Positions 17,357-26,856 of a stretch of 64,000 nt of DNA are shown here, in pieces. The DNA lies in assembly GCA_035604335.1 (NCBI GenBank), contig DATNIT010000313.1:1-64000 (forward strand). Reading direction: 5' to 3'. Source of the DNA: DASZHJ01 sp035604335 (GTDB lineage: Bacteria > Pseudomonadota > Alphaproteobacteria > ATCC43930 > CGMCC-115725). Below the pieces are notes generated by a model that worked only from the letters and a program-made list of their open reading frames with translations, did no database searches and had not been told where the DNA came from. The number at the start of each line of letters is the position of its first letter. Position 1 is the first letter of the stretch. A program made the translations under genes and the position numbers.

Positions 17357-19945
17357 TCAGGCGGCGCTGGGCGCGAGCGAGGATTGCGCGGGAGCCTTGT
17401 TGATCGGCGTTACCGGCAGCAGCCCCGCCTCGATCGCCACCGAATCGATGAAACCGTGCATGACCTGACCGAACTCGAAGGTGTGCCGCAGGATCACCAC
17501 GCCATGAGCGAGACCGGCCACCGCGATCGCGAGCGCCACCATGGGCGCGCCCAGCGCCAGCGCGAGCACCGAGGCCGCGAGATAGCTGCGGAGGATCAGC
17601 TTGGCGAAGCGCGACAGCGTCAACATGCAGCGCACGCGCAGGAAGCGCTTGTTGCCGCCGTGGTTCTCGGCGCAGCACAGCACCAGGGCGCGCGTCCAGA
17701 CCCCGCGCGATACCTTGATGTCCCAATCGCTCCATCCGCTGTCCATCACGACGAAGTACTTGAGCGGCGTCAGCACGCGCATGAGACCGCCGAGGACGGC
17801 CTCCTTCTCGTCGCCGCGCTCGCTCCAATAGGAGAGATAGAGCGCGCGGCCAAGCCAGGAAACCCGCGCCTTCTGCTCGACGGCGCCGAGCGCGCCCTCG
17901 AGCTCCTCCGGATGCGCCGCCTTGAAGCGCCACTTGAGGCGCTCCCAGCCGCGCAGGATGGGGCCCAGATAGACGAGCAGCGCCACCAGCGCGCGCGCCT
18001 TGACGCCGCGGAAGCGCGGATCGATCGGTGCCCTGAGCGCGGTGTTGATCGCCAGCACCCAGGTCGTGAGCAGCGGCAAGCCCAGGAGCCAGAACCAGCC
18101 GCCGGCGAGCGCACCCGCCGCCGCAAGCGCCAAGGCCGCCACGTTCCACTCGAAGCTCAGCGGCAGCACCGCCGTCAGCGAAGAGGGCGGCTCGTACATG
18201 GTCTGGAACAAGCCGCGGCCGAACACGCCCGAGTAGACCAGCGGCTTGCGCGAGACCAGCAGCGAGGCCGAGAGATCGCCGTAGATGCGGCCCAGCCACT
18301 TCGCCTGGCCGAACAGGTTGAAGCGGAGCGGATGCTTGGCATAGACCAGCGCCTCCGCCTTGCCGTAGCCACGCTGCTGGCCGAGATAGGCGCCGACGGT
18401 GTTGCGGCGGAAATGCCAGACGATCGCGGCCGGGCTGAAGCCGATGGTGTGGCCCGCATCCTGGAAGCGCCAGCACATGTCGACGTCGTCGCCGGCCGCG
18501 CGGTAGGTCGGGTCGAACCCGCCCAGCGCCAGCAGCGTGTCGCGCCGGAACGCCATATTGCAGCCGGCGATGTGCTCGGCGGTCTCGTCGGTCAGCAGCA
18601 CATGCGTCGGCCCGCCCGGCGACACCGCCACCGCCGAGGGCACCAGGCCGTCCTCGGGCGGCGGAAAATTCGGGCCGCCGCACGCCACCAGCTGCTTGCG
18701 CTCCATGGTGGAGACGAGATAGGTCAGCCAATCGGGGTCGGCGACGCAGTCGCTGTCGGTATAGGCGACGATCTCGCCGGTCGCCGCCTCGGCGCCGACG
18801 TTTCGCGCGACGCTCAGGCCCTTGTTCGGCTGGCTGATGATGCGCGCATAGGGAAAGCGCTCCGCGATCGCGAGGGTGCGGTCGGTCGAGCCGTCGTTGA
18901 CGACGATCACCTCGTAGTCGGGATAGTTGAGCTGCTCGAGCGAGGCGAGGCAGGGCTCCATGGTGCGCTCGGCGTTGTAGGCGCACACCACCACCGAGAC
19001 GCGCGGACCGTGCGCGAGCCCCGGCGGAATCGGTTCCTGGAAGCGCCGCGCCACCGCGCGGAACGCCGGCTTCGGCACGCGGTCGCGATCGACCAGTCCG
19101 AAGGCCCAATCCTGGATCAGGTGACCTCCGGTGAACCACTCGTCGGTCCATGCGAAGACGAAGGTGCCGGCGGTGCCCATGTCGAAAGCGGCGCGGATCT
19201 GCCAGGACAGAATATTCGCCTGCGCCTCCTCGCCCTCGCGGAAGGAATCGATGCCGAACTCGGTCAGCACCAGCGGACGGTCGACCGCGAGGTTCTGCAG
19301 CCTCGAGAGATAGCGGCGGAACGCGCTCTCGTCGTGCAGGTAGACGTTGAAGCAGACGAAGTCCGTGAAGTCGACCGCCAGGTATTCGGTCGAGGGGAAA
19401 TTGGCGTAGCTCACGAGGCCCGTGGGATCGACGGCTTTCACGGCCTTCATCAGGCGGATGAGGAACGCGCGCACGCGCTCAGCGCCGTGCCAGCGCACCA
19501 TGTCGGGCGGAATCTCGTTCCCGATGAGATACGCGAAGATCGCGGGGTGACGGCCGAGGCCCTGAACGGCCTCAGTCACGTTGCGCAGGATCTCGGATTG
19601 GGTCTTGCGACTGTCGAGGAAGGCGATGTGCTGCGACCAGGGTATGCCCACCAGTACTCTGAGCCCCGCTTCCGCCGCACGGTCGAGCAGCCACACCGGC
19701 GGGACCGTGAAGACGCGCACGACCGTGGCGCCCATTTCCGCCATGAGCCGGAAGTCGCGCACGACCATGTCGCACTCGGGGAACTGCCTGCCGTGGGAGC
19801 CCACCGGGAACGGACCGTAGGTCACGCCCTTGACGAAGAACTTCCGATCGCCCGCGAAGAAGAATTTGCCGCGGACGCGGATGGGCGCCAGGGTCTCCGC
19901 GCTCGCGCACGGCAACAGCGGCAGCAGAACTGCGGCCTCGTTCAT
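17357..19945 (-). CDS. Fusion of clan-A glycoside hydrolase and GT2 glycosyltransferase, membrane-bound
   Basis: An 862-residue two-enzyme protein. Residues 20-305 form a TIM-barrel glycoside hydrolase (GH2/GH5-like). Both clan-A catalytic glutamates appear in place: the acid/base after Asn in LIGNEIPP (Glu144) and the nucleophile in VLTEFG (Glu229). Residues 314-560 are a GT2 domain beginning RVSVVVCAYNAE, with NDGSTD and the metal-binding DSD (397-399). The rest has two hydrophobic patches (about 600-640 and 785-830) that should anchor it. Hydrolase and transferase halves together suggest synthesis and trimming or release of one polysaccharide. It sits between galE and an ABC exporter. Domain identities are well supported; the product is unknown. 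Confidence 0.85.
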   Translation of the reverse strand: MNEAAVLLPLLPCASAETLAPIRVRGKFFFAGDRKFFVKGVTYGPFPVGSHGRQFPECDMVVRDFRLMAEMGATVVRVFTVPPVWLLDRAAEAGLRVLVGIPWSQHIAFLDSRKTQSEILRNVTEAVQGLGRHPAIFAYLIGNEIPPDMVRWHGAERVRAFLIRLMKAVKAVDPTGLVSYANFPSTEYLAVDFTDFVCFNVYLHDESAFRRYLSRLQNLAVDRPLVLTEFGIDSFREGEEAQANILSWQIRAAFDMGTAGTFVFAWTDEWFTGGHLIQDWAFGLVDRDRVPKPAFRAVARRFQEPIPPGLAHGPRVSVVVCAYNAERTMEPCLASLEQLNYPDYEVIVVNDGSTDRTLAIAERFPYARIISQPNKGLSVARNVGAEAATGEIVAYTDSDCVADPDWLTYLVSTMERKQLVACGGPNFPPPEDGLVPSAVAVSPGGPTHVLLTDETAEHIAGCNMAFRRDTLLALGGFDPTYRAAGDDVDMCWRFQDAGHTIGFSPAAIVWHFRRNTVGAYLGQQRGYGKAEALVYAKHPLRFNLFGQAKWLGRIYGDLSASLLVSRKPLVYSGVFGRGLFQTMYEPPSSLTAVLPLSFEWNVAALALAAAGALAGGWFWLLGLPLLTTWVLAINTALRAPIDPRFRGVKARALVALLVYLGPILRGWERLKWRFKAAHPEELEGALGAVEQKARVSWLGRALYLSYWSERGDEKEAVLGGLMRVLTPLKYFVVMDSGWSDWDIKVSRGVWTRALVLCCAENHGGNKRFLRVRCMLTLSRFAKLILRSYLAASVLALALGAPMVALAIAVAGLAHGVVILRHTFEFGQVMHGFIDSVAIEAGLLPVTPINKAPAQSSLAPSAA

Positions 19946-19971
19946 GCACTGTGCCTCCGTGACGGCGAGCT

Positions 19972-20976
19972 TTAGTTACCCGCCGCCGACTGCCGCACTT
20001 GGGTTTCCCGGCTGTGCCAGGCCCAGGCGGTCTTCAGAATTGTGTCGAGATCGGAAAGCTGGGGACGCCAACCGAGCAGCTCACCGGCGCGGCTCGCGTC
20101 GGCGACCAGCACCGGCGGATCGCCGAAGCGCCGCGGCGCCTCGCGCCGCGGGACGCGCCGGCCTGTCACGCGCTCGGCGGCCGCGATCACCTCGCGAACG
20201 GAGTGGCCGACGCCGGTACCGAGATTGACGGTGATGCTCAGGCCACCCCTGAGGAGGAGATCCAGCGCCTTGACGTGCGCCTCGGCCAGGTCCTGGACGT
20301 GGATGTAATCGCGGATCGCGGTGCCGTCGGGCGTGGGATAGTCAGTGCCGAGCACGTCGATCTGCGCCCGCCGGCCCAGCGCCGCCTGAAGCACCAGCGG
20401 GATCAGATGGGTCTCGGGCTCGTGGTCTTCGCCGATTTCGCCCTCGAGGTCCGCGCCCGCCGCGTTGAAATACCGCAGGGCCGCATGGGTGACGCCGTGC
20501 GCGGCCCCATACCAGTGCAGCATTCGCTCCACCATGAGCTTGCTCTCGCCGTAGGGATTGACCGGCCGCTGCGGCGCGCTTTCGGCGATCGGCACCCGAT
20601 CCGGCACCCCATAGGTCGCGCATGTAGAAGAGAAAACGATGTGGCGCACCGAGCAGGTGCGCATCGCCTCCAGGAGGGTCAGGGTGTTGGCGACGTTGTT
20701 TCGAAAATAGAGCCCGGGCTGCGCGACGGACTCCCCGACGTAGGCGAAGGCCGCGAAATGCAGGACCGCTGCTATGTCGAAGCGCTTGAGGCTTTCGGTA
20801 AGCCGCCCGGCATCGGCGAGGTCGGCTTCCACCAGCGGGCCCCAGCGGACAGCCTCCCGGTGGCCATGGATGAGGCTGTCGTAAGCGACCGGACGGTACC
20901 CCGCGCGGGCCAGGGCCTTGCAGGCGTGGCTGCCGACATAGCCGGCGCCACCGGTCACCAAAATGGTTTTACTCAT
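19972..20976 (-). CDS. galE: UDP-glucose 4-epimerase
   Basis: A 334-residue extended short-chain dehydrogenase that interconverts UDP-glucose and UDP-galactose. Start chosen at the ATG at 20976 (MSKTILVTGGAGYVGSH), which puts the NAD-binding TGGAGYVG at 8-15; longer upstream reading is unconserved. The catalytic YGESK is near residue 145, preceded by the SSTCATYG serine segment. The sugar-binding NPYGESK and substrate segment LRYFNAAGAD are present. It heads the minus-strand run of the surface-sugar locus and is divergent from ugd, so UDP-galactose and UDP-glucuronate supply are probably co-ordinated. Confidence 0.95.
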   Translation of the reverse strand: MSKTILVTGGAGYVGSHACKALARAGYRPVAYDSLIHGHREAVRWGPLVEADLADAGRLTESLKRFDIAAVLHFAAFAYVGESVAQPGLYFRNNVANTLTLLEAMRTCSVRHIVFSSTCATYGVPDRVPIAESAPQRPVNPYGESKLMVERMLHWYGAAHGVTHAALRYFNAAGADLEGEIGEDHEPETHLIPLVLQAALGRRAQIDVLGTDYPTPDGTAIRDYIHVQDLAEAHVKALDLLLRGGLSITVNLGTGVGHSVREVIAAAERVTGRRVPRREAPRRFGDPPVLVADASRAGELLGWRPQLSDLDTILKTAWAWHSRETQVRQSAAGN

Positions 20977-21382
20977 CGCGTTTCGGAGTGCCGTTCGGGT
21001 TCTGGGACGGATACGCCCCCCGAGAACGGCCGCCGGTGCCCCCTTCTTCCGCCGCGGCGGATATTTTTCGGCCGTCCGTCTTACGACGCGCCCGGCAGTA
21101 TCGCAAGCCCAGAACGCAGGCCTCGGACCGCGAATCTGGCGCATCTTCGGGCGTTAACCGCACCATTTCTTGACGCCGGACGGGCCTTGGCGAGAATGGC
21201 GACGCTCGGCTGTCTAGCTGGGGCAGAGCGGTCGCCTGCCATCGGCATAGAAAGGGCTGTGGCGGGCCACGGGGGATCCTAGGGTTTGATGGAGCATGGT
21301 TCGTCGCGCACCATGCTTCCTGGCCAGGCCGGAATTTTCCGACCGAGGGCTCGTTATTCCCGGGCATTGATCAGGAGCTTGC
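20977..21382. other. 406-bp divergent control region between galE and ugd
   Basis: No credible gene is present here. It holds the divergent promoters of the two sugar transcripts, a perfect 14-bp GC palindrome TCCGCCGCGGCGGA at 21048-21061 followed by ATATTTTT, and a hairpin at 21294-21316 ahead of ugd. The ribosome site AGGAG at 21373-21377 is five bases before the ugd start. I cannot assign specific -35/-10 elements. Confidence 0.5.
21294..21316 (+). promoter_or_regulatory. Hairpin in the ugd leader
   Basis: GCATGGT (21294-21300) and ACCATGC (21310-21316) pair perfectly around a nine-base loop. With one bulge the stem extends outwards (GGA before, TTCC after). It lies 67 bp upstream of the ugd start and has no following T-tract. 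It could be an operator dyad or an RNA leader element. Confidence 0.35.
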
Positions 21383-22735
21383 ATGCGCATCGCGGTTATC
21401 GGAACGGGCTATGTCGGCTTGGTCTCCGGCGCCTGTTTCTCGGAGTTCGGGGTTTCCGTCACCTGCGTCGACAAGGACGCAGCCAAGATCGAGCGGCTGA
21501 AGGCGGGCGAGATCCCGATCTATGAGCCCGGTCTCGACGAGCTGGTGACGAGCAATGCCCGAGCGGGCCGGCTGTCCTTTACCACGGACCTGGCCCAGGC
21601 GGTCGCGGGCGCTGATGCGGTCTTCATCGCGGTCGGCACTCCGTCGCGCCGTGGCGACGGCCACGCCGACCTCAGCTACGTCTTCGGTGCGACCGAGGAG
21701 ATCGCCCGGGCGCTCACGGGCTATGCGGTGGTGGTCACGAAATCGACGGTGCCCGTGGGCACCGGGCGCAAGGTCGCCCAGATCCTGCGGAGAGTGCGGC
21801 CGGAGGGGGCTTTCGACGTGGTCTCGAACCCGGAGTTCCTCCGCGAAGGCTCGGCGATCGGCGATTTCATGCGGCCCGACCGCGTGGTAATCGGCGCCGA
21901 GACCGAGCGGGCGCGCGAGGTCATGCGGGCGCTCTATCGCCCGCTCTATCTGATCGAGACGCCGATCGTGTTCACGGCGATCGAAACGGCCGAGCTCATC
22001 AAGTACGCCGCCAACAGCTTCCTCGCGACCAAGATCTCCTTCATCAACGAGATCGCCGAGCTCTGCGAGAAGGTGGGCGCGGACGTCCAGGATGTGGCCA
22101 AGGGCATCGGCCTCGACGGCCGCATCGGCCCGAAGTTCCTGCACGCCGGACCCGGCTATGGCGGCTCGTGCTTCCCCAAGGATTGCCTGGCGCTGGTGCG
22201 CACGGCGCAGGAAGCGGGCGCGCCCATCTCCATCGTCGAGCAGGTGGTCGAGGTGAACGACGCGCGCAAGCGCAAGATGGCGGAGAAGGTCATCAAGGCC
22301 TGCGGCGGCAGCGTCGCCGGCAAGACCCTGGCGGTGCTCGGCCTCACCTTCAAGCCCAACACCGACGACATGCGCGAGGCGCCAAGCCTCACCATCCTCC
22401 CGGCGCTGCAGGAAGCGGGCGCGGAGATCCGCGCCTTCGACCCCGAGGGGCTCGACGAGGCACGGCCGCTGCTGCCGGGCATCGCGTTTTCCGCCACCGC
22501 CTACGAGGCGATGGATGGCGCCGACGCGGTGGTGCTGCTCACGGAATGGAACGAGTTCCGCGCGCTCGACCTGGAGCGGATGAGGCGGCTGCTGAAATCG
22601 CCGACGCTCATCGACCTGCGCAACGTCTACAAGCCCGCGGAGATGGCCGCCGCCGGATTCTTCTACTTCAGCATCGGCCGCCGGCCGGTGGAACCCGCGC
22701 GCGCCGAGCAGCGCGTGCTTGCCTCGAGGACCTGA
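21383..22735 (+). CDS. ugd: UDP-glucose 6-dehydrogenase
   Basis: A 450-residue NAD-dependent dehydrogenase that oxidises UDP-glucose twice to UDP-glucuronate. It opens MRIAVIGTGYVGLVSG (Rossmann fold). It contains the central KYAANSFLATKISFINE helix and GPGYGGSCFPKD with the catalytic Cys263. The C-terminal sugar-binding domain, with GLTFKPNTDDMREAPS, is complete. The stop is followed after one base by the start of the decarboxylase gene that uses its product. The ATG at 21383 is supported by AGGAG five bases upstream. Confidence 0.97.
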   Translation: MRIAVIGTGYVGLVSGACFSEFGVSVTCVDKDAAKIERLKAGEIPIYEPGLDELVTSNARAGRLSFTTDLAQAVAGADAVFIAVGTPSRRGDGHADLSYVFGATEEIARALTGYAVVVTKSTVPVGTGRKVAQILRRVRPEGAFDVVSNPEFLREGSAIGDFMRPDRVVIGAETERAREVMRALYRPLYLIETPIVFTAIETAELIKYAANSFLATKISFINEIAELCEKVGADVQDVAKGIGLDGRIGPKFLHAGPGYGGSCFPKDCLALVRTAQEAGAPISIVEQVVEVNDARKRKMAEKVIKACGGSVAGKTLAVLGLTFKPNTDDMREAPSLTILPALQEAGAEIRAFDPEGLDEARPLLPGIAFSATAYEAMDGADAVVLLTEWNEFRALDLERMRRLLKSPTLIDLRNVYKPAEMAAAGFFYFSIGRRPVEPARAEQRVLASRT

Positions 22736-22736
22736 G

Positions 22737-23723
<987 letters not shown>

Positions 23724-23731
23724 CCCGTCGC

Positions 23732-24286
23732 TCAGTCGCTGGGGATCGCTGTCGGTGACGACGACGCCCGCTTCACGTCCGCGTTGAAACGGCGCCAGAA
23801 CTCGCACGAGCGCCCGACGTCGACGGAGATCAAGGTCAGCACCATCGGCGGAAGACCCGCGCCCTCCGCGAGCGGCAGCGTGACGCGCTCGTAGTCGTAG
23901 GCGAACCCGTCATAGCTGAGCTCGATGTGGTGCAGGGTGGGCCGCTCCAAGGCGTGGGCCTGCTGGTAGTGCCGCAGCCCCATTTCCGCGAACGCGGCGG
24001 GCTTGGTCCGGCTCACCAGGACGCCGTCAGAGCGGTGATTGGGCACGGGGATCAAGGACAGAGTGGTGCCCCGGAGCCGGATCCTGAAATCGCCGTCGCC
24101 CAGCGCCTCGTAAAGGCTGAGACGCCCGAGCCAGGGACGCAGATCGAGCACGTCAAGGTCGCGCCGCACCGGCATGGCGCGCCCGAGCCGGCGCGCCTCC
24201 CAATAGTCGATAAGCCCACGGGCGGATTCGCTCGCGACCTCCGGTCCCATCGACGCGCAAGAAATGAGGAAATTCCGGTCCGACAC
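23732..24286 (-). CDS. PAS-fold protein (PAS_5 family)
   Basis: A 184-residue protein resembling the alphaproteobacterial PAS_5 family (PF07310). It starts with the marker LIDYWEARRLGRAMPVRRDLD, then LRPWLGRLSLYEALGDGDFRIRLRGT, a heme- or ligand-pocket-like middle and a C-terminal beta section. No output domain is attached, so it may sense or bind a small molecule, or act through a partner. It converges on the UDP-glucuronate decarboxylase gene. The family call is good and the function is unknown. Confidence 0.75.
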   Translation of the reverse strand: MSDRNFLISCASMGPEVASESARGLIDYWEARRLGRAMPVRRDLDVLDLRPWLGRLSLYEALGDGDFRIRLRGTTLSLIPVPNHRSDGVLVSRTKPAAFAEMGLRHYQQAHALERPTLHHIELSYDGFAYDYERVTLPLAEGAGLPPMVLTLISVDVGRSCEFWRRFNADVKRASSSPTAIPSD

Positions 24287-24374
24287 GCCGGCCTCCCAGC
24301 CCCAGCGTCATAGTGAGGTGGGCGGAATGAACCGACGGTTAACGAGGGTCCGCGAGCGGCGCGCCCCGGGATTC

Positions 24375-24752
24375 TCAGCTCGTCCCGCAGTGGACCCGGA
24401 AATAGGTCTTGGGAGACTCCACATGCTTGGGGGTGAGCACGACGAGCTGGACCCAACCCGACGCGGTCGAGGTCTGGTCCCAGTCCGTGCCGACGGACCG
24501 GCCGTTGGCCTCGGTGAACTGCAGCACGCGATCCTGATGACTGCCGTCGCTCCGGAGCCAGCGATAGGCCACGAAGGCGGGACCGTCGGTCTTGATCCGG
24601 CCGCTGAAGAGGACGTGGGTCGGGTGACAGGTGGTGCCGCTAAGCCGGGCGTGTCGGTCGAGATGCACAGACTCGACCGTGCCTTCCTGCGCTTGGACCG
24701 GCGCAACCGACAGCGCTAGGCCGAGCGCCAGCCATCCCGCGAGCCCTCTCAT
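24375..24752 (-). CDS. Exported hypothetical protein
   Basis: A 125-residue product from the ATG at 24752, chosen because AAGGAGAG sits just upstream. Residues 1-22 are a signal peptide (MRGLAGWLALGLALSVAPVQA). The mature part is a ~100-residue beta-rich domain containing two cysteines, one near the start and one at the C-terminus (YFRVHCGTS), which may form a disulphide. I do not recognise the family. It is probably periplasmic or secreted, and divergent from the phosphoesterase/radical SAM gene. Confidence 0.65.
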   Translation of the reverse strand: MRGLAGWLALGLALSVAPVQAQEGTVESVHLDRHARLSGTTCHPTHVLFSGRIKTDGPAFVAYRWLRSDGSHQDRVLQFTEANGRSVGTDWDQTSTASGWVQLVVLTPKHVESPKTYFRVHCGTS

Positions 24753-24932
24753 GGATCTCTCCTTCCGAGTGTCACCGGCGTGAAACGGTAGATCGGCTAA
24801 GCCGAAAATCAACACGGGCGGCGGCCCTCTCAATTCCCCGTGAGAGCGGCGAAGGGTACTCGGGCAGCACGCGAAACGGCCGGAATCCCGCTATGATGCC
24901 CCCAATTCTTTCCGTTCGTCGGGAGCGGCGCG

Positions 24933-26831
24933 ATGGCCGAGGAGCGGGTTCAGCGGATGGACGGGCCGGTGCTCGTCTTCGGCGGTCCCTATAGCAATCT
25001 TGAGGCAACTTCGGCGGTGCTCGCCGAAGCGCGTCGGCGCGGCATTCCACCTGAGCGCATTCTCTGCACCGGCGACATCGTGGCTTATGCCGCGGACGCC
25101 GTCGCCACCACCGCAGCCGTGCGCGAAGCCGGCATCTGGGCCGTAAGGGGGAACTGCGAGGAGTCCCTTGCGGCGGGCGCCGAGGATTGCGGCTGCGGCT
25201 ATGCCGAGGGCAGCGCCTGCGACCGGCTCGCGAGCGAGTGGTACGCCCACGCCCATCGCACCCTCGACGCCGAAAGCCGGCGCTGGATGAGTGCGCTGCC
25301 GCGGCGTCTCACCATCGAGGTCGGCGGCCGTCGGCTCGCGGTGATCCACGGTGGCGTCCGGCAGATCAACCGCTTCGTCTTCGCCTCGACGCCCGAGCCC
25401 GTAAAGCGCCGGGAGATCGCGACGCTCGCCGAGGACGGCGTGATCGCCGGCCACTCCGGCATTCCCTTCAGCGAGCTGGTCGCCGGCACGCTCTGGCACA
25501 ACGCCGGCGCCATCGGCATGCCCGCCAACGACGGCACGCCGCGCACCTGGTTCAGCTTGTTGATCCCTACGGAGGAGGGGCTGCGCATCGAGCACGCGGC
25601 GCTCGATTACGATCACCGGAGCGCCGCGCGCAAGATGCGCGCGGCGGGCCTGCCCGCGGGCTATGCGGATGCGCTGGAGACCGGGCGCTGGCCGAGCCTC
25701 GACGTGCTGCCGCCCGCGGAGCGCGCCGCGACCGGTCGCGCGATCGAGCCCGGCGCGGTGCTGTGGCGGCGCCCTCTCCCCGATGGGGAGAAGGATAGGG
25801 AGAAGAGGCTGAGCGCTCCCTCTCCCCACCGGGGAGAGGGTTGGAGCGAGGGGGAGACGCTGCGTTGGCCCGCCGAGCCGCCCGCGCCTCCGTCACCTCT
25901 GCCACTCAGCCTAGAGAAATTCCACGATCCCGCGGTGACCGCGAAAGGCGAGCCGCGCGCACGTGTGGCCCTCGAGGCGCTCAAAACGCTCTGGTTCAAC
26001 ACCGGCACGCTCTGCAACATCACCTGCGCCCACTGCTACATCGAATCGAGCCCGCGGAACGATCGGCTCGCCTATCTGACGCGTGCGGAGATGCGCGGCT
26101 ATCTCGACGAGGTCGCGCGCGATCACCTCGCGACCGAGGAGATCGGATTCACTGGCGGCGAGCCCTTCATGAATCCCGATCTCCTGGCGATGCTGGAGGA
26201 CTGCCTCGCGCGCGGCTTCAAGACGCTGGTGCTGACCAACGCCATGCGGCCGATGCACCGCCTCCAGGAACCGCTCCTCGACCTCCAGCGGCGCCTCGGC
26301 CGCAAACTCACCATCCGCGTCTCCCTCGACCACTATACGCGCGAGCTCCACGAGGAGGAGCGCGGGTCCGACACCTGGCAGCCGACCGTCGACGGCCTGG
26401 TCTGGCTGGCAGCCAACGCATTCAACCTCGCCGTCGCCGGCCGCATGATGTGGGGCGAGAGCGAGACCTCCACCCGCCAAGGTTTTTCAGAATTCTTCGC
26501 CGAGCACGAGATACCCATCGACGCCGAAGACCCCGCGCGCCTCGTGCTGTTTCCAGAGATGGATGCGCAGGCCGACGTGCCGGAGATCACCGAGGCGTGC
26601 TGGGGCATCCTCGGCGTCGCGCCCGCGAGCCTGATGTGCGCGACCTCCCGTATGGTGGTGAAGCGCAAAGGCGCCGACCGCCCCGCCGTGGTTGCCTGCA
26701 CCCTTCTCCCCTACGACCCCCAATTCGAGCTCGGCGCCACGTTGGCGGAGGCCGCCGGTGCAGTCGCGCTCAACCACCCGCACTGCGCCAAGTTCTGCGT
26801 GCTCGGCGGAGGGTCGTGCAGTCGGAGTTAG
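24933..26831 (+). CDS. Metallophosphoesterase-like domain fused to a radical SAM enzyme
   Basis: A 632-residue two-domain protein. Residues 10-230 follow the small metallophosphoesterase plan (CTGDIVAYAAD, VRGNCEE, VIHGG, GHSG), but the opening D-x-H is replaced by GGPYSNLEA and other metal ligands differ. Residues 350-632 form a radical SAM domain with the cluster motif C-x3-C-x2-C (Cys361, 365, 368) and GGE (408-410). A Cys-rich end (HPHCAKFC and GGGSC) could hold an auxiliary iron-sulphur cluster. The linker (about 280-310) is encoded by a palindromic repeat kept in frame. I know both halves as separate families but not the chemistry. A real fusion is supported by the continuous frame; the function is unknown. 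Confidence 0.75.
   Translation: MAEERVQRMDGPVLVFGGPYSNLEATSAVLAEARRRGIPPERILCTGDIVAYAADAVATTAAVREAGIWAVRGNCEESLAAGAEDCGCGYAEGSACDRLASEWYAHAHRTLDAESRRWMSALPRRLTIEVGGRRLAVIHGGVRQINRFVFASTPEPVKRREIATLAEDGVIAGHSGIPFSELVAGTLWHNAGAIGMPANDGTPRTWFSLLIPTEEGLRIEHAALDYDHRSAARKMRAAGLPAGYADALETGRWPSLDVLPPAERAATGRAIEPGAVLWRRPLPDGEKDREKRLSAPSPHRGEGWSEGETLRWPAEPPAPPSPLPLSLEKFHDPAVTAKGEPRARVALEALKTLWFNTGTLCNITCAHCYIESSPRNDRLAYLTRAEMRGYLDEVARDHLATEEIGFTGGEPFMNPDLLAMLEDCLARGFKTLVLTNAMRPMHRLQEPLLDLQRRLGRKLTIRVSLDHYTRELHEEERGSDTWQPTVDGLVWLAANAFNLAVAGRMMWGESETSTRQGFSEFFAEHEIPIDAEDPARLVLFPEMDAQADVPEITEACWGILGVAPASLMCATSRMVVKRKGADRPAVVACTLLPYDPQFELGATLAEAAGAVALNHPHCAKFCVLGGGSCSRS
25772..25857. repeat. Palindromic repeat element inside a coding region
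   Basis: Two head-to-tail palindromes occur: TCTCCCC-GAT-GGGGAGA (25775-25791) and a perfect 10-bp stem CCCTCTCCCC/GGGGAGAGGG (25818-25840) with loop ACC, followed by TTGGAGCGAGGGG. This is the look of the CCCTCTCCCC-type intergenic repeat common in proteobacteria. Here it is translated in frame as a Pro/Arg/Glu/Gly-rich linker between two enzyme domains. A degenerate relative (CTCTCCCCGAGAGGGGGC) may occur at 31512-31529. Confidence 0.7.
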
Positions 26832-26856
26832 CTAGAGTGGACACGCAAATCGCGCG

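Noticed and set aside
15520..17403. A 627-codon open frame opposite the ABC exporter.
   Set aside because: No recognisable domain; antisense to a gene with full ABC motifs.
17384..19975. An 863-codon open frame on the plus strand, fully antisense to the hydrolase/glycosyltransferase gene.
   Set aside because: It mirrors the codon structure of the real gene in a GC-rich genome; the translation is Arg/His/Glu-rich and matches no family.
20969..21367. A 132-codon open frame in the galE-ugd intergenic region.
   Set aside because: Arg/Pro-rich, no ribosome site and no conserved features; better explained as control DNA.
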